Origin: Trichoplax sp. H2 | Taxonomy: Eukaryota > Placozoa > Uniplacotomia > Trichoplacea | Reading direction: 5' to 3' | Length of the DNA: 22,922 bases | NCBI GenBank assembly: GCA_003344405.1 | Contig: NOWV01000415.1 | Location: 1-22,922, forward strand | Shown here: one piece after another, positions 1 through 10,771 of the stretch | Position numbering within the stretch: position 1 is the stretch's first letter | Layout of the letters: the number at the start of each line of letters is the position of its first letter | The notes under the pieces: model-generated | Database searches by the model: none | Told to the model about the DNA's origin: nothing | The model's input: only the letters and a program-made list of their open reading frames with translations | Translations under genes and position numbers: made by a program

Positions 1-469
1 GGGAATGCAAATCATCTGCTTACAGTTCGAATCATTGTGATTGTAATTTACTTATGGTAGACTGTAAATTATCATGGAAATGTTCCGTGATAGGACATAT
101 CGTAATCTGACTATTCTGTATTAGTCATTATATGTCTATGTTCGTAAATACTGTTGTCTGCATTAAGGGAGCAGTAGCTAAAATTAATATTTAATTCAGT
201 AAATGATTCCGAGGTTAATTGTATTAACTATGACTCATGAACTATTGAGGAACAGTATATAAATGCAGTATATCGTGAAATAAAGAAGAATTATCCAACT
301 TAGTGTTTAACGTAAAATACGAGGCGTTTAAGTCTTTGTGTAGTCTGCTAGTAGAGCAAAAGTGTTTGTGATAGTGCAGATATCGTTCCTTGATACGTGG
401 TTCAAGGAATTGACTTATTGATCGTATATTGCGTTATCTTGTTGCAAAGCTGTTTTGTGACACCACTAT
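1..469. repeat. Left arm of long inverted repeat
   Basis: This arm is the reverse complement of 6382-6849. Hand alignment gives roughly 41 mismatches and one short indel over about 465 bp, near 91% identity. The outermost 15 bases are identical in the two arms, the next 25 are the most diverged, and the innermost 90 (about 374-462) carry only two mismatches. Similarity stops near 469. The outer limit is uncertain because the window begins inside or exactly at the arm. No open frame of note lies in it. Confidence 0.93.
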
Positions 470-1978
470 TTAAAGTAGAGAAAATTTTTTAATTCCATAT
501 ATTCTTTATTCCTTCAATGCTAATTCATGGAAGAAATTTAGAAATAAAATTTAGCTTAATGTTTTTGTGAAATAAATAGGATATGAAAAGTTACATGTGA
601 AGACTGAAATGAGCTCCACGATAATTTGAGTGATGTCATTAACGGACCATAATTGCTTAGTTTAGAAATTATGAGCAATAATTTCAAATATGATAGTGTA
701 ATTATTTGAATTCTTACTTGAACTTCGTAGGAAAATATATCAACGTAGGTGGGATTATGAATCAGCCTGCCAAGTAAAATTATCTTGAACTTTGTACTCG
801 TATTTCGCCATGAAATTTAACTTATTTATAAGTATACTGGCAATCAGTATTTTGCAATTTCCTTCTCTTACACTCCGAAATCCTAAGATAATTCAGCTTA
901 TGTTGTAATTGTCGCCCTTAAAGTATATATATATGTAAATGTGGTTTGACGTCGAGGTTTCCTGGTAAAGACTCAGGGATGAAGTAATACTTTTGTAATC
1001 TTTACAAGTTATGTTTATTAACTTCTATCCAAATCAAATTAAAACTACTCCTAGCAATGCAAGAGGTCATCTACCACTAATGCTCACCACAATCGATATC
1101 TCGAGAACTTTGCTACTTAAAGAGTATCTCTTCACACTAGAAGCCTTCTAGAGAGCCCCTTTGCAACGACATGTACAGTTATAAGTATGAACAGTCTTTC
1201 GGCTACTAGCTCCTTTTTTACAGATAAGTCAGATCACCTGACTTCATATAGTTCTCTTATCATATTAAGTACGAATATAATTATCCTATCGTATATTTTA
1301 CTGAAAGGTGATATCCGTGCATATTTACAACGGTACTAGTTTAGAGCGTACAACAAATACTGTTGATAATACCAAATTACAGCAGCTTATCTATTCCGAA
1401 ATCCATAATACAGTTTTATTTACAATTGATATTATTCCAATATGAAATTTAAAAATTTGCTTTTGTGAATCCGACCCCAATCCAAACTTAACTTTTTAAA
1501 ATCCGGCGAGCGGTGATTACGGGAGTAATTCGTATTCGAATCTAGCTGATAAAGTTCTTGTACTATATTGCATGCTAAGTAATGCATCAGTAATATAACG
1601 GAGCTTTAATTTAGCCTACTTTACTTTTAATAGCAGAAATATAACTATTATTGACAGCTTAAATCGCTTATGTCAAACTCATAATAAATTTTTACCGCCA
1701 AAAAATTTATGAAGATGCAACCTTGGTATTACGAGAGACTATTTTCTCAATTAAAATTAAATCGAACTTTAAAACTTCAGTTGCATTTGGCTACAATCGT
1801 CTGTAGGACAAATGCTAGAACTTATATGAATATCAAAATTTCATATTGTAAAGTAACTTAGCGTTGTGATTGCAGACTATTAGCCATGTTTAGTATGATG
1901 TATGACAGTGTCTTTTTTATATTTATCTTATGATAAATATTTAGTAGCCTAAAATTATAGACTGTAAGGTTAGACTCT
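470..1978. other. Non-coding interior of the inverted-repeat element, left part
   Basis: AT-rich sequence with dense stops in all six frames. It holds a short TA run near 926-934 and nothing I can name. No gene, RNA gene or internal duplication was recognised. Confidence 0.6.
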
Positions 1979-2413
1979 ATACTAGAGTGCAGATGACTAT
2001 GTACAGTAAGATGATGAGCTCACTAATAAGATTAAAGGTAGAAATAGAGTTGAAAATCATATGTTAGGATATGCTTAGTTCGTTGTACTTGAGTGGTAGG
2101 AATAATGTCTCCGAAAGTACTGTAATTATTTCCATATTGAATTAATGATGTTTTGCTGTAAAGTCTTATGACCAATAATAAGCTGAGTGTGCGTAAAATA
2201 TAGCAGAAAGCTGCTATGTCGATTGTAGGCGCGAAGGCTATATAGAGCATAAAAGCAGGAGACATTAGATTATCTCACCGTTCTTTCTACAAGTCTTTCA
2301 GTAGTCTTATTCGGCAAGAGTAGAGCCGTGTGTAGCTCGTCTTTGCACTAGATCCAACAGAGTTTTAATTTTCTACAATTTTGGAATTTTCCTGATCTGA
2401 TTTTATCACACGC
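1979..2413 (-). repeat. Distant inverted repeat, left copy (about 430 bp)
   Basis: Reverse-complemented, this segment aligns with 22491-22922 at roughly 70-75% identity with few gaps. Shared blocks include CATTAATYCAATATGGA, TACAGTACTT and CAGATGACTAT. Strand is given relative to the right copy. A 77-codon frame (2032-2265, minus) is matched without gaps by a frame in the other copy. About 8 codon differences are synonymous against about 27 that change the amino acid, so the frame looks like neutral drift rather than a conserved protein. The copy lies inside the 1-6849 element. Confidence 0.85.
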
Positions 2414-5400
2414 ATATAATATCCAATATTTAATTATTTGGAGATAGTACTACTAAAATTTTCTTAAAGAAATTTATTTTTGGGCCAGTAAAAGAAATAT
2501 TGTTCAAAAATAAATACTTCATTTAATATAGAATGATAATTAATTATTCTAGCTTATTATAGGGATTATTTATTATTCACGAAACCCTATTAAAAATTTA
2601 AACCATTACTGCTAGTTAATTTACATGTATTATATTGGAAATAAAAATTTAAGTCTGAATTAGATATGTAAAGTATATAGCTATAAATTTATTATATTGA
2701 TATCATTTGTAAGAAAATAAGAAAATATTGTATTAATGTATTATTTAATATGACTGAAGAAAATTATCCACCCAAGTTGGCTTCTTATATAAATTGCTAG
2801 TATTCTCTTATTACTCTTTGCTTTGCATTTATATTTGTGATCGACAGTACATTGAACGCTTATAGCACCCCAAGAATATTATTTTTTGAATACTCACGTA
2901 AGAAGTTAGTATCTCGCTTAATTTAATGATGGATTGATACTCTATATCTAATAGTTTCCTTGCAATGGATGATAATACTATATTAACAATAATTTAAAAA
3001 TAATTTGTTTTGATTAACTAGGTGATTTGATAAAAAGGCCACAGAAATTGCTGATTTTAGATGTTGATCTAATACTGAAATTTATATATTCTAATATTCA
3101 AAACTATAGCTGACAGTAATTTCGCGCTCAGAAATAAAATTTCTTTCAACATTATCAAGGATTACTGCACCTAAATACTGTGATGATTTGGACGGTTGAG
3201 AGTTCGGCATTAGCCGTAATAAAGTACAATAGAATAGTTAACGGAAGAGTAGTCTTTATTGAGCTAGTGCAAGAGAATAATCATAAAAGATTATCGAGCA
3301 AGTAATGACATGACTAGTCGAATAACTATAGTGGTATAGAATAGGCAAAGCGTGCAAGCTTACCGTGTACATACCAGAACTAACTGATGAGATAGGCAAA
3401 AGAAGATAGCTTTTATAATATTAAGAGCACAGCTGGAGGAAATTACTTATAGATACGAAAGATTCATAATAATATGTTACATCTATGTAAGGGCAATACT
3501 ACGGTATAATCCAGCTTGAGACTTCGAGATTTCCACCGTGTAAATTGTTAAATATAAGTTAAGCATATTAAAATTAATGTTACAGTCTAGTGGAAATTAA
3601 TGTTTCTCTAAAAATGAACTATACCGAATTTAGAAGTAAATACTACAAATACGGATAAAGATTTTTCAAATCTTGCTTTGGAAACAACGCTCAGAAGCTG
3701 TTCAGATGTATCCTTATTTATTATTTTCGTCCTATTATAGTCTTGCAGGATCGTAATTTTCGATCTTGGTGTAAGTTTCCACTTCGTACAATTACTGTTT
3801 ATAGGTCAGATTTCTCTTACTATCATTCATAAAGCATTATATTTTTATTGCTGCTTAAAGTTACTTACACAATCGGTATAGTTCAGATCTGTAATCTGTT
3901 TGTATGCATAAAAAATCTGGAAACAAAATTGTTTCGATGTTCATTCAAATGGAATTCCAATGTAGCCTCATGCATTTAAAATGAACTTCGAATTCTAGAC
4001 TCTGAAATATTCGTAAGGCAACAAAATCCTAAAAATCTAACTTTGATATAATACGCATTAATTGGTTTATGGACAATATATTTCATTAGACTATCTACAC
4101 TACACTTTTCATATTCTTGAAAGCTATCGTACTCGTTAGCTTATATCTTAATTAATATGTGTTATATAATTGTATTATATCCTAAGCTATAGAGAATTAT
4201 TGTCGTAGGTATTGGTTGAAAACATAATTTAGTAAAGAAACCCTATTCAAAATACAGGCGAAACTAAGGAAGCTTTAATAGTACTACTGAAAGCAAAAGG
4301 CTTAAAATAGGATGCTCGTAATTGGTTGAAGCCTTAGTGTATTTATTGAAGAAGCCATTAAGATTAAGATTGACTAAATTATTAAATACTTGACCAAAAT
4401 CCTACATAACTCCATATTAATTGACGAGTATTATTTAAAATTTACTGCATTAGTGGGTCTTAAATACTTGTCAAAACAATACTTCATGGTTAATCTTGAT
4501 TACATAGTGATTGCAGAGTCGAAAAAAATTATTAGTATAAAAAGATCGAATAAATTTGAAACGACCATATTTATTCTTAAGGACATATTTGGCGCCCATC
4601 TGCACAGATTCAACACTACCTAATCCTATTAATTTTACGGTATTAGTGTTAAATTAATCAATTCTTAATAATAGTTTAACAAACATAAATTAAACTATCT
4701 TACTAAGATATTTCATATAAACTTAGATTTTTAATTTCTATTTAACCTCCTTGGAGGTGATAGATACAATACTTAAATGGTTTAACAATTGCATATAAAC
4801 ATGTATAGAACTTAACAATAATGTACACGGCCGGAAGATTACTTTCGTGATACTAAACTTTTTCATTACTCATTCCAATTTACTGTATTTATAATCGTCA
4901 AATTTAGTAGATAGAATAGAGAGTGATGGAAATAAAGCGGAGAAATTGCTAGAAACATTGCTGAATGAAGCTTGTTTCAGACAACAATAATAATAATATT
5001 ACCAGTAACTACTTAGATGGTCCTTCAAATCTCGTTACGGCCTCATTTTATAACGGTCTCGTTTCCGTATTAATTAACATTAGGTCAAATGGAAACTAGA
5101 TAAAGTAGAATTTTAATTTTTCTTTTAGCTCTTTATGACCTTTGCTGCCATTGAAAGATAGAAAGGATGGCGCCAATCTTTTCTAGATAATTAATTTATG
5201 TAAGAATGAATCTTGTATGTTTATTTTTCTTAAATGGTTTTTCTCGTCATTTAGATGACGCCATATTATCGTTTATTACTATACTATCTTAATAAATATA
5301 TCAATAAAATTATAATAAGTACAATAGCTATTATGGCAACTTAAGCAGTGGATGAATAGCGCTTGACTATGCAAATGAAATGAAATTTATAATAGAAAAC

Positions 5401-6381
5401 ATTTATTATAATTATTTAGAAAGTTTTTCTATAACAATGTTCTGTTTAGCAGCAATTATAGGTAAAGAATTGTGGACAATAATGGCCTTGTAATGCCAAT
5501 GCTTCAGTAACAGTATTGGCTAACTAGTAATCTATTTATGGACGAAGATAGCAATATTCTCTACTGATTTAGCCTATTTGATGAGATTGCACAGGGCTAA
5601 TGTTACGTTAACATTGTCGTGATCTCTTTCTAATTCTTTTTGGGAAATAAAGACGCTTTTTCACAGTAAAACTTGATACGTGTCTATTAGCTAGAATTTC
5701 ATATATTTACAGAATTTTTATAGAAGTAACAATAGTAGTTCGTGCAGGGCTTGAAATAATCAGGCTTTAATAAGGTATAGATCCTTTAAACAAGATAGAA
5801 ATTTTTTAGAATACTAAATAAAGGACATGTGTAGTCGATCGCTTGTTATATCTATTGCCCTAAGAAAATTGACATTGATGCTATTGATGATCATTTGATA
5901 TTGAGCGTAATGACGTGCTATTTAGTTATGACTCATTCTGTAGATTTGCTCTCACTTGCTTTCTAAAAAACACTTCTAGATCAATAAACGTTAAATAAAG
6001 TTATCATATCTCTGGCTTAAAATATTTCAAAATATTTAAAATGAATTAGCTTTAACGATGCAAAAAGTGCTTCTAGTTTTAAGAGATAATTTCGTAATAA
6101 ATACGATTGATTATTCCAGTCTGACTCTTTCGCTTTTTACTTTGCTAAATGACTCATCAATTGAACTAAATTTGCATTTTGGTGGTTATATGAATTTGAT
6201 TAAACTTTGTTATGGAAATTGCTAATGGAAGTGATGAATCATTAGACAGAATTAGTTTACATTAATTCATAGACTTTACTATCAAAAGAAATAACTTATC
6301 GTGGATGAGTTTGACTAACGATAAACAGAAGAAAAACAAAACTTTTATTAATGTTTACAGAGCCAAGTTTCGTAAAGGAAC
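2414..6381. other. Non-coding interior of the inverted-repeat element, right part
   Basis: About 4 kb of AT-rich DNA with no supported gene. A 77-codon frame at 4390-4623 (plus) opens with TTG, matches no family I know and is within chance length. Small items are a 4984-4998 AAT microsatellite, a 6-bp stem around 4745-4758 (ACCTCC-TT-GGAGGT), a CGTCAT-TTAG-ATGACG hairpin at 5245-5260, and two copies of AAACCCTATT (2582, 4238). Confidence 0.6.
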
Positions 6382-6849
6382 ATAGCGCTGTCACAAAACA
6401 GCTTTGCAACAAGATAACGTAATATACGATCAATAAGTCAATTTCTTGAACCACGTATCAAGGAACGATATCTGCACTATCACAAACACTTTTGCTCTAC
6501 TAGTAGACAACACAAAGCCTTAGACGCCACGTATTTTACGTTAATCACTAAGTTTAAGAATCCACTTTATTACACGATATACTGCGTTTATATACTCTTC
6601 CTCAATAGCTCATGAGTCATAATTAGTACGATTAACTTTGGAATCAGTTACTGAATTAGATATTAATTATAGCTACTGCTCCCTTAATGCAGACAACAGT
6701 ATTGACGAACACAGACATTTGATGACTAATACAGAATAGTCAGATTACGATATATCCTATCATGGAACATTTCCATGATAATTTACAATCTACCATAAGT
6801 AAGTTAAAATTACAAAGATTCGAACAGCAAGTAAATGATTTGCATTCCC
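6382..6849. repeat. Right arm of long inverted repeat
   Basis: This is the inverted partner of 1-469. Its outer end reads ATTTGCATTCCC, matching GGGAATGCAAAT at window position 1. The inner end reads TGTCACAAAACAGC, matching 449-462. Beyond 6849 the sequence is TATTGTAGTG, whose counterpart on the left is outside the window, so neither the true terminus nor a target-site duplication can be confirmed. Confidence 0.93.
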
Positions 6850-6888
6850 TATTGTAGTGTATTTAGAATATCCTGAAACTATATTCCA

Positions 6889-7323
6889 CTCTTAAATATA
6901 GGCATGTTGTATTGATCTTATATTTAGACATATCTACAGTCTGTTTGGGCTACATTCAAATATGGCTGACTACATTTAGTTATTACGGTCCTCACTATTT
7001 TCTGCAATCATCTGCTATTCTATAACCTGCTATGGTATATGTTGTATCTAATCCTACAATCATGTTCTCTGCATGTGTTCTAATGTAATAGCTATAAATA
7101 CCGCCGTTTTCTATCTTAGATTTCTTAAGTTGCATTATTAGTCACAGTTAATATTCACACTTTACTCACGGCAGCTACCACGCTGATCTACCGTAATTAT
7201 CACATTGTACCTAACTACATTCTACAATAAAATATCCTCTTTTCTTAAGCTCCTTGTTCAATTCTCTGCATGACAACCACATTATCCTACTCTTCGAACC
7301 CTCTATCACACCTATTATAACTA
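6889..7323 (+). repeat. Old direct repeat, copy 1
   Basis: Aligns in the same orientation with 14548-14962, about 65-70% identical with several indels. Shared landmarks in the same order are CTCTTAAATATA, TATGGTATA followed by TTGTATCTAAT, AGCTATAAATA, TGATCTACCGTAA and ATAAAATATC/ATAAACTATC. It starts 40 bp beyond the outer end of the 1-6849 element. No open frame runs through both copies, so the pair is probably a relic of a non-coding or decayed repeat family. Confidence 0.75.
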
Positions 7324-9659
7324 TTAACTATTAATTTCAGTATGTTTATATATGTCACTATCATAAAAAGTCAGTGCTATATTAAAACACAGTATATCCA
7401 AATTAGAAGTTAACTAAATAAGGATAGGCTAAGAGGATTATCCTAACATAGATATTTCTACCCTAATACAGCATATAATACCGTCACAAGCGCCTTAGCG
7501 CCATTTGAAATTAAGCTATAGTAAATTTGTTTGAATGTACGTTAGCTAATAATTAGGTGAAATACGGGTATATCAGATAACACTGGAAAATGTTAAATAT
7601 TCATGGTATATGGTGTAAATTTGGCTGGCTTGCATGAATTTAGTCTATGTTAAATCGATATCTAATCCCACTTTTACTGGTATTACGTCGAAGTTTTATA
7701 TACAAGAACCAAGAAATATTAATGTGCTTTGGAATTTAAAACCTATATAAATAGTTAAAATAGGCTTGAAATTTATACTCTTTTTCAATAAACAGGATTA
7801 ATGAATTTCATTTTCAGGAAATACTAATTCTTTGACTAATCATAATTGCATTTCTACGGTGCTCAGTTGCCAGTATTAAAGCAGATTTTATTCTTGTTGA
7901 CAACAGTCTTCTTAGTAGGCTTAAATTATTACTGACGGTCATTTTGCATTATAGACTGTTACGAATAAAGTACATAACTTGTAAATACTGTTTCCAGGAA
8001 CTATTAACTTGATATGCACAATAAATAGGAAAATTTTGAATTGACATTTTATGCTTACAAATTTTCTTACGCAAATTTAAATATCAGTAATCACTCTTAC
8101 CATTAAATAGCATGAGAAATTGTCCTTTATGTTTTGTATCAGTCTTTATTATTTTCGTACGAAAGAATTATAAAGGATGACTGTGTTTTTTCTTCTTAGT
8201 AAAGAGGTCAATAAACACTATATTTTGCATGTAAAATGTGGTAGTTGAAATATCAGCATTAAATAAAAATAAGCTGCCTGGCATTGAGATATGAAATTAT
8301 ATCTTCATATCTAGCGTATTTAGCTATATAATACTGGAATATTATAAGATCATATTGAAAGATTCATTATTTCATATTTATTGCATTATTGGAATGGAAA
8401 AACTGATAAATGTCATATACTCGATGATGGAAAAATTATAGCCAAAAGTAAATTAGATGAGATATAGAGAGTAACTAGGACAGCTTAAATAGAAACAAAA
8501 TTAGCATACAGTATATTTTAAATGAATAATATCAAAATCTTGCTTAATAACATCATACTTACCATTTATTGAAATTATTTTAATGCACTATACACCGTTA
8601 GAGCTACTTTTTGTTAAAAATCGTTAGCGCTAGTTAATATAACATTTATACGTTTACTAATACAGAAAACTACAATTGTAGTCGCTTAGCTGATGGATTG
8701 AAGCTAATGAAATCGCTAATTTGGTGCCAGAAAAGGATAAATGATAAACTCCGTGATTACTGCAAAGATTTAGTTACAATAACAAAACCTGATCGCAATC
8801 GCCAATCTAAATGATGTTCAAGATTATACAAGGCTTTGTTTGTACCGATAAGCTAATTTACGATATTCGTTTTATGAAATCTTTTCCAAACTTAAATATG
8901 AACATCATCGATTTTCTTTTGAGTTAAAAATCGATTAACAAAGTAAGATAAACGATTTAAAATAAGATATTAAATTAGTCAAGAATATGTCTCTGTGATA
9001 TTGAGAATAGAAAGCTGTTGATTGTTTTTGATAATTTCGACGTAAATAAATTACGCTATTTGTTTGCATCCTTTGAAGAGCATAGAGGAAGAGATATTTT
9101 CCAAGGCATAGTAAAATCATCAAATAACAATAACTTTACTTTTTCCACCTATTTAATTATCGTTCAAATATTTGATAAACCATTTCCTTTAACATTACTG
9201 GTAATAAACTAACTTTGAATTTTATTTTTTAATACTATTGAATTTCTAGTATGGTAGCTGAAGTAATTCCAGATCATAATATAATAAAAAATGATTTCTT
9301 TCATTTTCAAAGGCTTATTATCGTGAATATGGTTACAGTAAGCTTACCATCGGTATATATTTATGAAAGAAGCAATAAATTGGGCGAAATTATTTTAAGA
9401 TTTATAACAATACGTTAAGATATTGATCCGATCTTCGCTATGGTTGATCATTATTTAATGGTAATGATCTCGTCTTTGTCATGATTGATTATGATAGCTA
9501 GAAGTATAAGACTAGACATAGTGATAAAGATAATCCGAATAATCTGCAATAATCTCCATGTCACTATTATAAATCTTTTACAAGATTATAGTAGAAATTG
9601 TCTATTATCGGTAGTTTTGAAAGTCTTTTAAGATCAACTTTAATTTCGAAAAAATGCGC
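7324..9659. other. Intergenic DNA without a supported gene
   Basis: AT-rich and stop-dense. The only item worth noting is a frame open from 8979 to 9209 (plus) that reads ...LLIVFDNFDVNK..., discussed as a finding. It opens without ATG and overlaps a minus-strand frame of similar length. A perfect minus-strand splice-donor octamer lies at 8556-8563. The GPCR 3' flank occupies 9666-9757. Confidence 0.6.
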
Positions 9660-9665
9660 TTTATT
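9660..9665 (-). terminator. Candidate poly(A) signal AATAAA for the GPCR
   Basis: TTTATT on the plus strand gives AATAAA on the minus strand, about 92 nt beyond the receptor stop codon. Position and sequence fit a canonical animal cleavage/polyadenylation signal. The hexamer is common by chance in DNA this AT-rich. Confidence 0.45.
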
Positions 9666-9757
9666 CTTCGTTTGATTACGATAAGTTTTAAAAATGTTAG
9701 GCTGGCATTCAGCAATAAAAGAATTCCGTTTTAGAATGATGATTATTTTAGCAAACT

Positions 9758-10771
9758 TCAAACATTGGATTCATAAGTTATGGTAGGTATGAATTCTGTT
9801 GTCAGCACTTTATTATGACTATTAGTTCGTTTACTAGGAATTCTTTTAGTAAATGTTCTCATCGTTTCCTTTCTTAATGTGCTTATATGATAGATAAAGA
9901 GTAATGGATTAATAACCAAGTAAAACAAGGCGAACAATCGTAACATACGGAAAGCGTTATAGAGCGGAAAACTAACATTGTAATTGCTAATCAATAAAAA
10001 AATAGTCTGATAAGGCATCCATAAGATTATGTAAACTCCTAAAATTCCGAATGTTTGTTGAATTAATTTTTTATTGACTTCCAAAAAACTTTGTGATACT
10101 TTATTGGATCGAATTAGGGAAAGAACTTTTGGCTTGTTGTTAATGACGTAAAATAGATGGCCATAAGATATAATCATAATTACCAAGGGTAAAAAATATA
10201 GTATACTTGTAGCTGTATTAACATAGATTCGCTCGGCTTCGTTATCGATGGATACAATGCATCGATTTGTAGGTACAGGTATACGAAATGAGTAATAAGG
10301 AATCGAACCAGTGATAATGCCAATAATCCAAACCATGATAATTGCTGGTAAAGCATAGCGATAAGATGCTCGTTGACGATAAGTAAATGGATAGGCTAAA
10401 TTTAAATAGCGATTAAGGCAAATAAGGCAGTGATGAAGAGTTGTAATAAACATTAGAGTTAGACCAATGCCACGTATTAATGAGCAGAATAAAGGCGCTG
10501 AAAAGGCTAATTCGCTTAAGAAGTGATTAAATGGTAGAGCGTAAAGGGTTTCATAAAGTAAACTAGCGGTAAACATACTAGCTAAAATGCCATGGGTAAT
10601 GTTCCATATTTTACGATTCATGGCGATAACTAAGATGGCTATGCCGTTAGTAAAGATACTAAGGCTAATTAAGACCGTTGCTGAAATATCGATTGCACGT
10701 GGGTCTAATCGAACACCAGGGAAAGTTGGTAGCGGAGGTGGAAGAGTTTGGTTAATATGGCTAGTATTCAT
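9758..10771 (-). CDS. Class A (rhodopsin-family) G protein-coupled receptor, orphan, single exon
   Basis: The 337-residue product is a plasma-membrane seven-helix receptor expected to couple an unknown ligand to heterotrimeric G proteins. Helices by eye: TM1 28-51, TM2 58-81, TM3 93-122, TM4 138-160, TM5 187-211, TM6 236-262, TM7 270-295, then a short helix 8 and a Ser/Thr-rich tail. Class A landmarks are N42 (1.50), C96 (3.25) with its extracellular-loop-2 partner C171, R121 in NRY, P128, W148 (4.50), P195 and Y203 (5.50, 5.58), W251-x-P253 in TM6, and NP at 288-289. Unusual residues are Ser70 where Asp2.50 is expected, NRY instead of DRY, and NPLLF instead of NPxxY. The short outer N-terminus has two glycosylation sequons (N2, N7) and a Pro-rich stretch, with no cleavable signal. 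The C-terminus ESNV fits a class I PDZ ligand. The start ATG has A at -3 and the frame is uninterrupted. Position 7.43 is Leu282, so it is not an opsin. The length is typical for a peptide- or amine-like receptor, but the ligand class cannot be read from the sequence. Confidence 0.97.
   Translation of the reverse strand: MNTSHINQTLPPPLPTFPGVRLDPRAIDISATVLISLSIFTNGIAILVIAMNRKIWNITHGILASMFTASLLYETLYALPFNHFLSELAFSAPLFCSLIRGIGLTLMFITTLHHCLICLNRYLNLAYPFTYRQRASYRYALPAIIMVWIIGIITGSIPYYSFRIPVPTNRCIVSIDNEAERIYVNTATSILYFLPLVIMIISYGHLFYVINNKPKVLSLIRSNKVSQSFLEVNKKLIQQTFGILGVYIILWMPYQTIFLLISNYNVSFPLYNAFRMLRLFALFYLVINPLLFIYHISTLRKETMRTFTKRIPSKRTNSHNKVLTTEFIPTITYESNV

Larger units (their letters stand above)
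1..6849. mobile_element. Putative DNA transposon with about 468-bp inverted termini, no coding capacity
   Basis: Two long inverted arms enclose about 5.9 kb of unique AT-rich DNA. Long terminal inverted repeats are seen in several eukaryotic cut-and-paste and self-synthesising transposon groups. The interior shows no transposase, integrase or polymerase: its longest frames are 77 codons at about 2032-2265 (minus) and 4390-4623 (plus), both within chance expectation. If it is a transposon it is therefore non-autonomous or badly decayed. I cannot assign a superfamily from the GGGAATGC terminus, and the left flank needed to find a target duplication is missing. Alternatives are a segmental inverted duplication or a hairpin-forming non-coding locus. 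Confidence 0.55.

Noticed and set aside
22-38. tRNA-type B box (GTTCGAATC) in the inverted arm
   Set aside because: There is no matching A box, acceptor stem or cloverleaf around it, and the flanking bases do not fit the B-box consensus.
3160-3420. Third, inverted copy of the 6889/14548 repeat family
   Set aside because: A few short blocks (for example AATAAAGACTAC and a CTATTCTATA match) appear in a similar order, but the alignment is too weak to separate from chance by eye.
4390-4623. 77-codon plus-strand frame as a small gene
   Set aside because: It opens with TTG, has no recognisable motif and is within the chance length for this base composition.
4745-4758. Shine-Dalgarno-like GGAGGT as a bacterial signal
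   Set aside because: It is part of a short hairpin in DNA that otherwise looks animal, with no gene downstream.
9567-9761. Minus-strand frame overlapping the receptor stop
   Set aside because: It begins at TTG, lies in the 3' flank before and across the AATAAA, and has no motif.
9758-10771. Opsin identity for the receptor
   Set aside because: The retinal-binding Lys expected at position 7.43 is Leu282.
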